A stretch of DNA of 58,934 nt from CAZGXI01 sp964529715 (GCA_964529715.1 CAZGXI010000030.1:1-58934), one strand, 5' to 3'. Counted from the stretch's first letter, positions 7,545 through 16,646 are shown. Notes: a model not told the origin generated them from the letters alone. A program made the numbers and translations.

Positions 7545-9380
7545 TTACCCCGCGTCCCAGCAGTCTGGCCTGAGGGCGAGCGCCTGGGTAAAGCGATCTG
7601 TAAAGCGGCGGTCGTTGGTCAGTTCCAGGTAATCCACGCGACGCGCGATCTGCTGCGCCTGCCGCCGCTGTTCCACCGACAGCACACACTGGCGCGCGCC
7701 CATCCCGGCGGCGTTGCCCACTTGGAAGTAGCGCTCGCGCGGCAGCGGCGGGAACATGCCCACCGTGATGGCGCTGTCCACGTCAATGTACGTGCCGAAT
7801 GCGCCCGCCACGATCACGCGATCCAGGTCGGCCTCGGTCAGGCCGGCCTCTTCCAGCAGGATGCGCATCCCGGCGCGGATGGCGGCCTTCGCCAGTTGGA
7901 TTTCGCCCACGTCAGAGCGGCTCAGGGTCACGTCGCGCCCGTGACCGCTCTCCTGCGCCGTCGCCAGCAGGAATTCCGGGCCGTGATCGGCGGCGCGCAC
8001 ACGGGCGAACGGCAGCAATGCGCCCTGCTCCGTCAGCGCGCCCACCAGACGGAGCTGCGCGATGGCGTCCAGGATGCCGGAGCCGCAGATGCCCACTGGC
8101 CGCGCCCCACCGACGGTCTGGTAATTCAGCCGCCCGTCGGCAATGCGCACGCGCTCGATAGCCCCGACGGCGGCGCGCATCCCATCGCGGATGTGCGCGC
8201 CCTCGAAAGCCGGGCCGGACGCGGTCGAACAGGCCAGCAGCCGCCCGCGCGCGTTGAGCGAGATCTCGGTGTTGGTGCCGATGTCCAGGCTGATCGTCAC
8301 CCCTGGTTTACCGGGCGTGTCCGTCGCCAGCAGCATGGCGACGTGGTCCGCGCCGACGAAGCCCGCAATGTTCGGCAGCAGGTGCACGTATGCGCCGGGG
8401 GCCATCTCCAGCCCCAGGTCACGCGCCTTGAGGTCCAGCGCGTCCGACACCGCCGCCACATAGGGCGCCGTGCCCAACTGCGCCACCGGCAGCCCAGCCA
8501 GCAGGTGGTGCATGGCAGTGTTGCCCACCATCACCGCGTCCACCACCTGCGGCAGCCGCGCGCCGGCCCGGCGGCACAGGTCGATCAACATGGCGTTGAG
8601 CGCCTCAGCAATGGCACGCTGAAGCGTGGCGGCGTGCTCTGGCCCTTGCAAGACATAACTGATGCGGGCCATCACGTCTTCGCCATAGGCGATCTGCGGG
8701 TTCATGCGCCCGTCCATTGCCAGGGTACGCCCGTTCGTCAGGTCCACCAGATAACCTGCCAGCTTGGTCGTGCCCACGTCCACGGCGAAGCCCAGCGGCG
8801 TGCGCTCCACCGCGCCGACCGCGATCACCTCGCGGCCACGCACGGCAGCGCGCACCCGCCAGCCGTGATCGCGTAGCACAAGCGGTAGCGCGGCCAACAC
8901 CAAGCGATCATGTGGAACAACCGTCTCTATCCCCGCCGCCGTGAGACCGTCTACCAGCCGGGTCCAATCGCTGCGCAGATCGGTCTGGGTGGCAGGTTCC
9001 AAAGCCACATCGCAGGCGATCACCGCGGGCGCCAGCGGCACGTCGAGCGCTTCGCCTTCCACCTGCGTGCGCTGTGGAGCCGAAAGCGACTCGCGCGGCA
9101 CGTCCACCCGGACATCGCCTTGCACTTCCACCTGACAGGCCAGCCGCAGCCCCGCCGCCAGGTCTTCGGTCGAGAGTGTGTCTTCCTCGGTCGGCGTGGG
9201 CGGGTTCACCGGCCCGGCCAGGATACGCACGCGGCACGTGCCACACACACCCGATCCGCCGCATACCGCGACCAACCCCACGCCCGCCTGCTGCGCCGCG
9301 TCCAACAGACTCACCCCTGGCCTGACCTGAATGCGCCGCCCGATAGGTTGAAAGTCGATGTGAGCTGCCGTCTGCGCCAT
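7545..9380 (-). CDS. corrinoid protein reductive activator-like (2Fe-2S plus ASKHA/DUF4445)
   Basis: 611 residues. An N-terminal plant-type ferredoxin domain (about 1-90) has the cluster ligands CGGSGVCGTC plus a fourth Cys in LRLACQ. A linker is followed by a large ASKHA ATPase region with GFAVDVGTTKLAGYLVDL, VMVGNTAMHHLLAG, ISLDIGTNTEISLN and GSGILDAIAQL, and GAFGTYID near the C-terminus. This is the layout of RACo/RamA-type activators, which use ATP and a low-potential electron to return inactive Co(II) corrinoid proteins to Co(I). A methyltetrahydrofolate-type methyltransferase lies 1.8 kb away. No corrinoid-binding protein is encoded in the window. Start at 9380 is chosen for AGG/GGAG just upstream. 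Confidence 0.85.
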   Translation of the reverse strand: MAQTAAHIDFQPIGRRIQVRPGVSLLDAAQQAGVGLVAVCGGSGVCGTCRVRILAGPVNPPTPTEEDTLSTEDLAAGLRLACQVEVQGDVRVDVPRESLSAPQRTQVEGEALDVPLAPAVIACDVALEPATQTDLRSDWTRLVDGLTAAGIETVVPHDRLVLAALPLVLRDHGWRVRAAVRGREVIAVGAVERTPLGFAVDVGTTKLAGYLVDLTNGRTLAMDGRMNPQIAYGEDVMARISYVLQGPEHAATLQRAIAEALNAMLIDLCRRAGARLPQVVDAVMVGNTAMHHLLAGLPVAQLGTAPYVAAVSDALDLKARDLGLEMAPGAYVHLLPNIAGFVGADHVAMLLATDTPGKPGVTISLDIGTNTEISLNARGRLLACSTASGPAFEGAHIRDGMRAAVGAIERVRIADGRLNYQTVGGARPVGICGSGILDAIAQLRLVGALTEQGALLPFARVRAADHGPEFLLATAQESGHGRDVTLSRSDVGEIQLAKAAIRAGMRILLEEAGLTEADLDRVIVAGAFGTYIDVDSAITVGMFPPLPRERYFQVGNAAGMGARQCVLSVEQRRQAQQIARRVDYLELTNDRRFTDRFTQALALRPDCWDAG

Positions 9381-9506
9381 CTCCAACCTGCCCTCGCCCG
9401 GTCTTGAGTTATTTGAACAAGGCAATTCATGCCGGGTAGATGATACCCCATGCCGGCGCTACTGCCGACAGCAGCTGATCTGGGGTTGTTTTCCTGCCCT
9501 TAATAA

Positions 9507-9535
9507 TTGTCAAATCGTAAATCTCGTGGTATAGT
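9507..9535 (+). promoter_or_regulatory. sigma70-like promoter of the PAS histidine kinase
   Basis: TTGTCA at 9507-9512 and TATAGT at 9530-9535 with an ideal 17-bp spacer, 80 bp upstream of the kinase start, in the gap between divergent genes. Confidence 0.6.
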
Positions 9536-9615
9536 TCAGGTATATTGTTTCTTCATAACCAACGCTCAAGGCGTCAGCGTGCGGCCTCGGCCACAAGATT
9601 TTTGGGAGCATCCTC

Positions 9616-10800
9616 ATGATCACCACCTACCCCACCACCTGCTTTGCGCCTGCCGAACGAGCCGCGCCAGAAGATATTCTTCGGCAGCATTGTGACATTG
9701 CCAATATGTCCCGTGTCATCGAATTTCTCAACGCCGTACCGGAAATGCTGCTGATTGTTAACCGGCAACGCCAGATCGTGTTCGCCAACCAATCATTGTT
9801 AGACCTGTTCTGCACCGAGGATGTCGAGACGGCCCTGGGACTGCGGCCAGGTGAAGTGCTGGGGTGTCTCCACGCGACCGAAAGTCCCGGCGGCTGCGGC
9901 ACCACCGAGGCCTGCCGTACCTGCGGTGCCGTGCAGACCATTCTCGCCAGCCTGCGCGGCCTCCGCTCCACCAACGAATGCCGCATCTCTCTGCGAAACG
10001 GCGAGGCGTTGGACCTGCGCGTGTGGGGAACGCCACTGGTAATCGGCGGCGACATCTTCAGCATGATCGCCCTGAAAGACATCAGCGACGAAAAGCGCCG
10101 CCGTGCCCTGGAGCGCATCTTCTTTCATGACATCTTGAACGTGGCCGGCGTGCTGATGGGCTACGCCGAGATGATGCAATTTGCCACCGACGCGGAAGAG
10201 ATCACCCGTTTCAAAGACACCATCTACCGCGCCTCTCAGCGGTTGATCGACGAGATCGAGATGCAGCGGGCGTTGAGCGCGGCGGAAAACGGCGATCTGG
10301 CCCTGCACTGGGGCACAGTAGATGCGCTGCAACTGTTGAAAGACCTGCAATCCTTTTACCAGGGGCACGAGGTGGCCCACGACCGCCGCATCCAGATCGC
10401 GCCTCAGGCGCAGGGCCGGGTCTTCATCAGCGATCAACGGCTGCTCTCCCGCGTGCTAGGCAACATGATCAAAAACGCGCTGGAAGCCAGCCTGCCCGGC
10501 CAGGTCGTCACACTCTCCTGCGAGGCCGACGATCAGCATGTCTGGTTTGAGGTGCACAACCCGATGGGGATGCCGCGCGAGGTCGAACTGCAAATGTTCC
10601 AGCGGTCGTTTTCCACCAAAGGGGCCGGGCGCGGCCTGGGCACCTACAGCATCAAACTGCTCACCGAACGCTACCTGGGCGGCAGCGTGTCGTTCATCAC
10701 ATCACCGGAAGAAGGCACCACCTTCTGGGCTACCTACCCCATCCAGCCAGACCTGCCCCCGTCGAACGGCAACGGGACACATCACCTGGCCGCAGAGTGA
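9616..10800 (+). CDS. PAS-domain sensor histidine kinase with Cys cluster
   Basis: 394 residues, no membrane segments, so probably cytoplasmic. A PAS domain (about 30-155) contains four closely spaced cysteines, Cys84, Cys94, Cys100 and Cys103 (GCLHATESPGGCG, ACRTCGAV), which could bind a metal or iron-sulfur cluster. The H-box is FFHDILNVAG with His171. The ATPase domain has NMIKNALEAS (N box) and GRGLGTYSIKLLTERYLGG (G2 region). A GGGAGC site precedes the ATG. No response regulator is nearby, so it is an orphan kinase. Lying between the corrinoid activator and the methyltransferase, it may sense redox or corrinoid state; that is inference. Confidence 0.88.
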   Translation: MITTYPTTCFAPAERAAPEDILRQHCDIANMSRVIEFLNAVPEMLLIVNRQRQIVFANQSLLDLFCTEDVETALGLRPGEVLGCLHATESPGGCGTTEACRTCGAVQTILASLRGLRSTNECRISLRNGEALDLRVWGTPLVIGGDIFSMIALKDISDEKRRRALERIFFHDILNVAGVLMGYAEMMQFATDAEEITRFKDTIYRASQRLIDEIEMQRALSAAENGDLALHWGTVDALQLLKDLQSFYQGHEVAHDRRIQIAPQAQGRVFISDQRLLSRVLGNMIKNALEASLPGQVVTLSCEADDQHVWFEVHNPMGMPREVELQMFQRSFSTKGAGRGLGTYSIKLLTERYLGGSVSFITSPEEGTTFWATYPIQPDLPPSNGNGTHHLAAE

Positions 10801-11162
10801 TCTTCTGCACCGGAGTCGGCGGCATTCGGCCTGGGACGCGGAAAACAAAAGGGATAAAATCCCCTCGATCCACAGCCGTAGAAACAGCGTTGGCGTCTGG
10901 CAGCCAGAACATGGTAAACGCCTTTTTACAGGCAAACGGACAGCCAATCGCTCAGAAAATGTTTTAAAAACCTACCACATAGACAGGGTGCTCCGGCGGC
11001 CCTTACCTCCTGCCCGGCAGCACCGGCTGCTCAAGCCCCTCGCCCTGAGGGAAAGGGGTTAGGAGGAGGATCACAGCCGTTGCCTAACGCCATCGCTGGC
11101 TGATGTGTAGGGTTTTAAACACACGCTCATCGCTTGTGGCTTGTTCGCCAGGGAGGTTCCAA
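10801..11162. other. gene-free stretch with small hairpins
   Basis: No credible coding sequence. It holds several short inverted repeats, including CCCCT...AGGGG at about 11036-11060. I looked for a cobalamin riboswitch because of the downstream gene and found no B12-box-like sequence. Confidence 0.5.
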
Positions 11163-12032
11163 ATGCAAACGACCCTTTCCAGCGCCAAGCGCACCGTGAT
11201 CATCGGCGACGACCAGCCCACCCGCCTGATCGGGGAGCGCATTAACCCCACCGGGCGCAAAAAGCTCACCGCCGCGCTGCTGGCGGGCGACCTGGAGATG
11301 GTCCGCCAGGAGGCCGCCGCCCAGGTAGCCGCCGGGGCAGACATCATCGACGTGAACGTAGGCGCGGCAGGCGTGGACGACGTGGCCCTGCTGCCGCGCG
11401 CTGTCGCAGCGGTCATGGATACTGTAGATGCGCCGATCAGCATCGACACGGCCAACCCAGTCGCCCTGCGCGCCGCGCTGACGGTCTATCGAGATAAAAG
11501 CGGCGGCAACGGCAAGGCGCTGATCAACTCGATGAACGGCGAGGAAAAATCGCTCAACGCCGTGTTGCCGCTGGCAGCCGAGTTCGGCGCGGCGGTGATC
11601 TGCCTGACGATGGACGACCGGGGCATCCCCACTGATGATCCGGGCCGCCGCGTGGACATCGCGCGCAGCCTGATCGCCCGCGCCGAGGCGATGGGCGTCC
11701 CGCGCGAAAACCTGCTGATCGACTGCCTGGCGATGACCGTCGGGGCCGATCAGCGCGCCGGGGCCATCACGCTGGAAGCGATCCGCCGCGTGCGCGACGA
11801 ACTCGGCATGAACATGACCCTGGGAGCTAGCAACGTGTCCTTCGGCCTGCCGGAGCGGGAGACGATCAACCGCGCCTTTCTGCCGCTGGTGCTCATGGCC
11901 GGGGTCAACTGCCCCATTGTCAACGTGGCAAAAGTGCGCGACGTGATCCTGGCGACCGACCTGCTGCTAGGCAAAGACGAGTTCGCCATGAACTATATTC
12001 AATATTGCCGCAGCCACTCGGCAGGCGCATGA
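11163..12032 (+). CDS. methyltetrahydrofolate:corrinoid methyltransferase-like (pterin-binding)
   Basis: 289 residues of the pterin-binding TIM barrel. LIGERINPTGRKKL, QVAAGADIIDVNVGAAGVDD and PISIDTANPVALRAAL correspond to the folate-site strands of AcsE/MeTr and MetH. NSMNGEEKSLNAVLPLA and GASNVSFGLPERETINRAF are characteristic of methyltransferases rather than dihydropteroate synthase. It would move methyl groups between tetrahydrofolate and a corrinoid protein. The ATG at 11163 has GGGAGG upstream. It pairs logically with the corrinoid activator at 7545-9380 and perhaps with the homocysteine methyltransferase at 2964. Confidence 0.85.
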   Translation: MQTTLSSAKRTVIIGDDQPTRLIGERINPTGRKKLTAALLAGDLEMVRQEAAAQVAAGADIIDVNVGAAGVDDVALLPRAVAAVMDTVDAPISIDTANPVALRAALTVYRDKSGGNGKALINSMNGEEKSLNAVLPLAAEFGAAVICLTMDDRGIPTDDPGRRVDIARSLIARAEAMGVPRENLLIDCLAMTVGADQRAGAITLEAIRRVRDELGMNMTLGASNVSFGLPERETINRAFLPLVLMAGVNCPIVNVAKVRDVILATDLLLGKDEFAMNYIQYCRSHSAGA

Positions 12033-12052
12033 CTCCGCTTTGCCAACATAAC

Positions 12053-12244
12053 GCCATGTGCAGGTTTCAAAAACGACGGTGTCTGCCCAGATCGCCAAAG
12101 GGTCAAACCCCTGGCAATGCCCCCAAAGTCCGCTGAAGCGGACTGCAATGCAGATCAAGACTGGGGCTGTCAGTCCACTGAAGTGGACTTGACACCCGTA
12201 GCCGGGAACTTTAGTCCCCGGCGCTGGACCGAAATCGTTTACGT
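12053..12244. repeat. MITE-like repeat family B, copy 1 (right end lost)
   Basis: Begins with GCCATGTGCAGGTTTCAA, matching the left terminal repeat of the full copy at 38111-38300. It contains the same three hairpins in the same order: 12127-12144 (AGTCCGCT / AGCGGACT), 12172-12189 (AGTCCACT / AGTGGACT) and 12201-12222 (GCCGGG / CCCGGC type). The matching right terminal repeat is not visible, so this copy looks truncated. Confidence 0.75.
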
Positions 12245-12289
12245 CCCCCGCGTTGTTAAGCAAATTTAACACTCCTTCAGCGGAAATTT

Positions 12290-12315
12290 AAAGCCCCCTT
12301 AGTTGGGGCTTTATT
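12290..12315 (+). terminator. hairpin terminator before the pst operon
   Basis: AAAGCCCC at 12290-12297 pairs with GGGGCTTT at 12305-12312, followed by ATTT. It would end transcription from the methyltransferase before the phosphate operon. A possible TATAGT -10 lies at 12325-12330, but its -35 is poor. Confidence 0.55.
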
Positions 12316-12409
12316 TGCCTACGCTATAGTGGCCTGTGGTTCGGGAAGGAACCAACACTCACCGGGGTGTGCCCCTATCGCACACAAAGCAATGGGAGAA
12401 CGATTACAC

Positions 12410-13804
12410 ATGAGAAGTCATACGCTTGCGTTAAAAATGGTCGCCCTGGCGCTGCTGGTGGCGCTGGTCGCGCCGCTGGCGGGCGCTTTCGCCCAGACCG
12501 GCACGATCCTGGAAGTCGCCGCCGCGCAAGGCAACTTCACCACTCTGCTGGCACTTATCGACGCCGCCGGCCTGACCGACACGCTGAACGGCGCCGGCCC
12601 CTTCACCGTGTTCGCCCCCACCGACGAGGCGTTTGCCGCCCTGCCCCAGAGCGTGACCGACTATCTGGGCCGTAACCCTGAGCTGCTCGCCAGCATCCTG
12701 AGCTATCACGTCGTGCCCGGCGCATTAGCCGCCGCCGACGTGGCTGCCGCCGCCAGCCTGACCACCGTCCAGGGCGAAGACCTGACCGTGACCGTCAGTG
12801 GCGACGCTGTCAAGATCAACAGCGCCGACGTGATCGCCGCCGACGTGAGCGCCACCAACGGCATGATCCACGTCATCGACCGCGTGGTGCTGCCCACCAT
12901 CACCCTGCCCGAAGTGACTCCGGCCCTGCTGGAAGGCGACATCTACACCGCCGGTAGCTCCACCGTCGAGCCGGTCAGCATCCTCATGGGCGACCTGTTC
13001 GCCGACGAAGGCTTCAGCGGCGTTGTGACCGTCGAAGAGCGCGGCACCGGCGGCGGCTTTGAGCTGTTCTGCCAGCAGGGCGCCACCGACATCTCCAACG
13101 CCAGCCGCCGCATCAAGGCTGACGAACTGGAGGCCTGCCGCGCCATTGGCCGCGAACCGATTGCCTTCTACATCGGCATCGACCCGCTGCCCGTCGTGGT
13201 GAGCACGAGCAACACCGAGGTAATGGACCTGACCGTTGAGCAGCTCGCGCAGGTCTTCTCCACCGGCGCGCTGGGCACCTGGGCCGACATCAACCCGGCC
13301 TGGGGCGCGGACCCCATCGAACTGTACAGTCCCGGCACCGACAGCGGCACCTTCGACTTCTTCGTGGAAAAAGTCTTCAACAAAGATGAAGAGCCGATCC
13401 TCAACCCCGACACGCGCGCCCAGTTCAGTGAGAACGACAACACCCTGCTGGAAGGCGTGGCCGGCAGTGAGAACGCCATCGGCTACTTCGGCTATGCCTA
13501 CTTCGTGTCGAACCGCGACCGCGTGCGCACGGTCGCCGTCAACGGGGTGCTGCCCCTGCCGGAAACCGCCGATACCTACCCGCTGACGCGCCCGCTGTTT
13601 ATCTACACCACCGCGCAGATCATGCAGGAAAAGCCCCAGGTGGCTGCCTTCGTGAACTACTATATCAGCAACGTGCGGAACTATCTGGTCACGAGCCTGG
13701 AATCCTTCGACCCCAACACGCAGGTCGGCTACCTGCCCGTGACCCTCGACGACACCAATCTGAACGCGCTGATCTGGCTGGCCGCGATGGACGGCGCCAT
13801 GTAG
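12410..13804 (+). CDS. pstS: fasciclin (Fas1)-PstS fusion, phosphate-binding protein
   Basis: 464 residues: a signal peptide (1-29, ending AGAFAQ, no lipobox Cys), a Fas1 domain at about 30-163 (FTTLLALIDAAGLTDTLNG, PFTVFAPTDEAFAALP, YHVVPG, NGMIHVIDRVVLP), then a PstS-type binding domain at 173-464. The phosphate-binding signatures AGSSTVEPVS and ERGTGGGFELFC...ATDISNASRRI are present. Fas1 domains usually mediate adhesion to surfaces or glycans, so the fusion may anchor the binding protein outside the cell. pstC, pstA and pstB follow. The start at 12410 precedes the signal peptide directly and has GGGAGA upstream. Confidence 0.9.
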   Translation: MRSHTLALKMVALALLVALVAPLAGAFAQTGTILEVAAAQGNFTTLLALIDAAGLTDTLNGAGPFTVFAPTDEAFAALPQSVTDYLGRNPELLASILSYHVVPGALAAADVAAAASLTTVQGEDLTVTVSGDAVKINSADVIAADVSATNGMIHVIDRVVLPTITLPEVTPALLEGDIYTAGSSTVEPVSILMGDLFADEGFSGVVTVEERGTGGGFELFCQQGATDISNASRRIKADELEACRAIGREPIAFYIGIDPLPVVVSTSNTEVMDLTVEQLAQVFSTGALGTWADINPAWGADPIELYSPGTDSGTFDFFVEKVFNKDEEPILNPDTRAQFSENDNTLLEGVAGSENAIGYFGYAYFVSNRDRVRTVAVNGVLPLPETADTYPLTRPLFIYTTAQIMQEKPQVAAFVNYYISNVRNYLVTSLESFDPNTQVGYLPVTLDDTNLNALIWLAAMDGAM

Positions 13805-13811
13805 CTGTGCC

Positions 13812-13863
13812 GGCCGTCTACGGACGGCCCTGTAAGGCCGGGGAGGTTTTGGCTCCCCGGCCT
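13812..13863 (+). promoter_or_regulatory. two intercistronic hairpins between pstS and pstC
   Basis: A 7-bp stem (13812-13818 / 13823-13829) capped by a TACG tetraloop is followed by a perfect 11-bp stem (13835-13845 / 13853-13863, AGGCCGGGGAG). There is no T-run, so this more likely protects or attenuates the mRNA, giving more binding protein than permease, than terminates it. The remaining gap to 13991 shows nothing else. Confidence 0.65.
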
Positions 13864-13991
13864 GAACCATGAGGAAAAAATTTCTTGTGAAATCTGTTTC
13901 GGGGGGTGTTTAAGAAAATGCAGGGTCGCTTTGGCCGCCCGTAGGGGTGGTCTTTTCCTGTCTGAGGACAGCTAAGACGGAGCAGCACATT

Positions 13992-15203
13992 ATGCAAAGC
14001 GTTAGCATCGAAAGTCGCGTGGCCGGACGCCTTACCATCGCCGATCAGATCATCAGCCGTGCCGGTGGGCAGCCTAACCTGCTCAGGCGACGGCGTCCGC
14101 TGGAAATCCTCATGCGCTGGCTGTTGTTCTTCTGCGGGGCGGTGTCCATCGTGACGACGGTGGGGATCGTCCTGGTTCTGGGCAGCGAGTCGCTGCGGCT
14201 GTTCACATCGTGGAACTGGGCCAACGTGAACAATACGCTCGACACCGCCCTAGATGCCACCGCCGCCACCCTGACCGTCACCGCCGGCGGGCACACCTTT
14301 GCCGTCGATCAGGTGCTGCGCGTCAATGGGGAGATCATGCGCGTGACGCAGGTGCTGGACCACGAACACCTGGTGGTCGAACGTGGCGCTGAAGGCACTC
14401 AGGCGCTGGCCCACGCGGCTGGGAGCGCGATCAGCGTCGGCGCGAAGGTCAGCCCGTTGGAATTTCTGACCTCAACGCGCTGGCTGCCGCAGGCAGGTCA
14501 ATTCGGCATTCTGCCGCTGCTATCGGCCACGCTGATCACCAGCCTGATCGCCATGCTGGTGGCGATCCCGGTAGGGCTGGGCGCGGCCATTTACATCAGC
14601 GAATACGCCAGCCCACAAAAGCGCGCCGTGCTCAAGCCGATCCTGGAAATCCTGGCGGGCGTGCCCACCGTCGTCTACGGCTTCTTCGCCCTCACGGTGA
14701 TGACCCCCGCCCTGCGCGCCGTGCTGGGCAGCCAGACCGTGCAGATTTATAACATGGCCTCGGCGGGGTTGGTGATGGGCGTGATGATTATCCCTACCAT
14801 CAGTTCGATCAGCGAAGACGCCCTCAGCGCCGTGCCGCGCTCTCTGCGTGAAGCCTCTTATGGCCTGGGCGCGACGCGCCTGGAGACGATCTTCCGCGTG
14901 CTGCTGCCTGCCGCGCTGTCTGGCATCGTCGCGGCCTTCATCCTGGGCATCTCGCGCGCCGTCGGCGAGACAATGATCGTCGCCCTGGCGGCGGGCGCGG
15001 GGCCAAACTTCACCCTCAATCCGTTCGAGGCGGCGGAGACGATGACCGGCCACATCGCCCGCATCAGCGGCGGCGACCTGAGCTTTAACTCGGTGGACTA
15101 CAACAGCATCTTCGCCATCGGGCTGGCCCTGTTCGTCATCACGCTGGCGCTGAACGTCGCCAGCGACCTGATCATCCGCCGCTTCCGTGAGGTGTATGCA
15201 TGA
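13992..15203 (+). CDS. pstC: phosphate ABC transporter permease PstC with inserted domain
   Basis: 403 residues. TM1 lies at about 40-66. Residues 80-152 form an insert absent from ordinary PstC: LDATAATLTVTAGGHTFAVD, EIMRVTQVLDHEHLVVERG and TQALAHAAGSAISVG, a small beta-rich module like those in phage or surface proteins. The core then resumes with SPLEFLTSTRW and FGILPLLSATLITSLIAML, the EYASPQKR loop, the GVPTVVYGFFAL motif and GLGATRLETIFRVLLPAALSG, the ATPase-coupling EAA region. Start at 13992 is preferred (GGAG upstream). Its stop overlaps the pstA start by 4 bp. Confidence 0.92.
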   Translation: MQSVSIESRVAGRLTIADQIISRAGGQPNLLRRRRPLEILMRWLLFFCGAVSIVTTVGIVLVLGSESLRLFTSWNWANVNNTLDTALDATAATLTVTAGGHTFAVDQVLRVNGEIMRVTQVLDHEHLVVERGAEGTQALAHAAGSAISVGAKVSPLEFLTSTRWLPQAGQFGILPLLSATLITSLIAMLVAIPVGLGAAIYISEYASPQKRAVLKPILEILAGVPTVVYGFFALTVMTPALRAVLGSQTVQIYNMASAGLVMGVMIIPTISSISEDALSAVPRSLREASYGLGATRLETIFRVLLPAALSGIVAAFILGISRAVGETMIVALAAGAGPNFTLNPFEAAETMTGHIARISGGDLSFNSVDYNSIFAIGLALFVITLALNVASDLIIRRFREVYA

Positions 15204-16588
15204 GCACAGCCAACAGTGTCCTGCCGTCCGGCGCCGCAGAGGAAAAGCAGCTTCAGGCCCGCCACCGCCGGGCGTTCATCTGGGGACGGACCTTCTTCGG
15301 GGCTAACCTGTTCGGCCTGCTGGCGCTGTTGATCCTGTTCCTGAGCATCGTCAACCAGGCGTTTGGGCTGGCCGTGACGCAGGAGGCGGTTCACCCGACA
15401 GAGCTATCTGAGCGCCCGTTGGAACAGCTCGACGCGGCGGAACTGGCGGAGATTCTGCAAAACAACCTGCGCAAGGGCAAACTGCAAGCCCTGTTACTGC
15501 AAGAGGTGATCGGCAGCGATGTTGCCCGTGCTGACCTGGCCGCGCTGCCGCTGAGCAACTTTCTGGCAGGCAAAAGCTACCCCGCCGAGGTCGGCGCGCT
15601 GACCTTCGCCGCACTGGACGAGGCGCAGCTGGCCGGGCTGCTGCGGGAAAATCTGTCGCAAAGCCGTCTGTACGACCTGGTGATGGAAGAGGTGGTCGGC
15701 TACCGGGTGATCACCGGCTGGACGCTGTTCGACAGCCTGTTCAACCGCGCCGCCATCGAGGCCGAGGTCGCCGCCAACTATCCTCAAGCAGAACTGGTCT
15801 TCAAGTCGTGGCTGACGCTGGAATTTATCGTGCGACCTCTTTCCAGCGTGGCTGCCGACACCGGTCTGCGCGCCGCGCTGATGGGATCGGCCTGGATCGT
15901 GATGATCACCATCGGGGTGGCCTTCCCGCTCGGCCTGGGCGCGGCCATCTATCTGGAAGAGTACGCCGACCGCCGCCGTGTGATCAACCGCCTGATCGAA
16001 ACCAACATCCGCAACCTGGCGGGCGTGCCCTCGATCATCTACGGGATGCTGGGACTGGCGGTGTTCGTGCGCGCGCTGAGCGACTTCACCAGTGGGGCAG
16101 CACTGGGCCTGGCCGCTTCGACCGACGCTTCCGGGCGCACCATCCTGTCCGCCGGGTTCACGCTGGCGCTGCTGGTGTTGCCCGTCGTGATCATCAACGC
16201 GCAGGAAGCCATCCGCGCCGTGCCCAATTCGATCCGCGAGGCCAGCTACGGTGTCGGCGCGACGCAGTGGCAGACGATCTGGCGACAGGTGCTGCCCGCT
16301 GCCGTGCCGGGCATCCTGACCGGGGTGATCCTGTCGCTGTCGCGCGCTATCGGCGAGACCGCGCCGCTGGTGGTGATCGGCGCGGCGACCTTCATCAATC
16401 TGGACCCCAACGGGCCGTTCTCGCGCTTTACGGCGCTGCCGCTGCAAATCTGGCGTTGGACCACCCGCCCGGAGTTCGGCTTCCGGCAAAGCGCGGCAGC
16501 GGCCATTCTGGTGCTGCTGGCATTGTTGCTGCTGTTCAACGGTGTAGCCATTATCCTGCGGCAGCGGTTCAGCCGCCGCCTGTATTGA
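15200..16588 (+). CDS. pstA: phosphate ABC transporter permease PstA with long extracytoplasmic insert
   Basis: 462 residues, far longer than usual PstA (about 290). TM1 is at about 33-55. A roughly 165-residue insert (55-220) precedes TM2 and contains two similar units, LAEILQNNLRKGKLQALLLQ followed by EVIG (about 82-105) and LAGLLRENLSQSRLYDLVME followed by EVVG (about 144-167). The permease core has EEYADRRRVINR, NLAGVPSIIYGMLGL and YGVGATQWQTIWRQVLPAAV. Translation is coupled to pstC by an ATGA overlap; pstB follows 58 bp downstream. Confidence 0.92.
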   Translation: MSTANSVLPSGAAEEKQLQARHRRAFIWGRTFFGANLFGLLALLILFLSIVNQAFGLAVTQEAVHPTELSERPLEQLDAAELAEILQNNLRKGKLQALLLQEVIGSDVARADLAALPLSNFLAGKSYPAEVGALTFAALDEAQLAGLLRENLSQSRLYDLVMEEVVGYRVITGWTLFDSLFNRAAIEAEVAANYPQAELVFKSWLTLEFIVRPLSSVAADTGLRAALMGSAWIVMITIGVAFPLGLGAAIYLEEYADRRRVINRLIETNIRNLAGVPSIIYGMLGLAVFVRALSDFTSGAALGLAASTDASGRTILSAGFTLALLVLPVVIINAQEAIRAVPNSIREASYGVGATQWQTIWRQVLPAAVPGILTGVILSLSRAIGETAPLVVIGAATFINLDPNGPFSRFTALPLQIWRWTTRPEFGFRQSAAAAILVLLALLLLFNGVAIILRQRFSRRLY

Positions 16589-16646
16589 CGCCTCTCCGCG
16601 ACGGCGCGGGGAATTGTGGAACGAAAGTACGGAAAGAGAAACCGCT

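Noticed and set aside
9616..10800. Two-component pair
   Set aside because: No receiver-domain protein is encoded anywhere in the window; the kinase is left as an orphan.
11163..12032. Dihydropteroate synthase (folP)
   Set aside because: The fold is shared, but GASNVSFGLPERETINRAF and the overall pattern match methyltetrahydrofolate methyltransferases.
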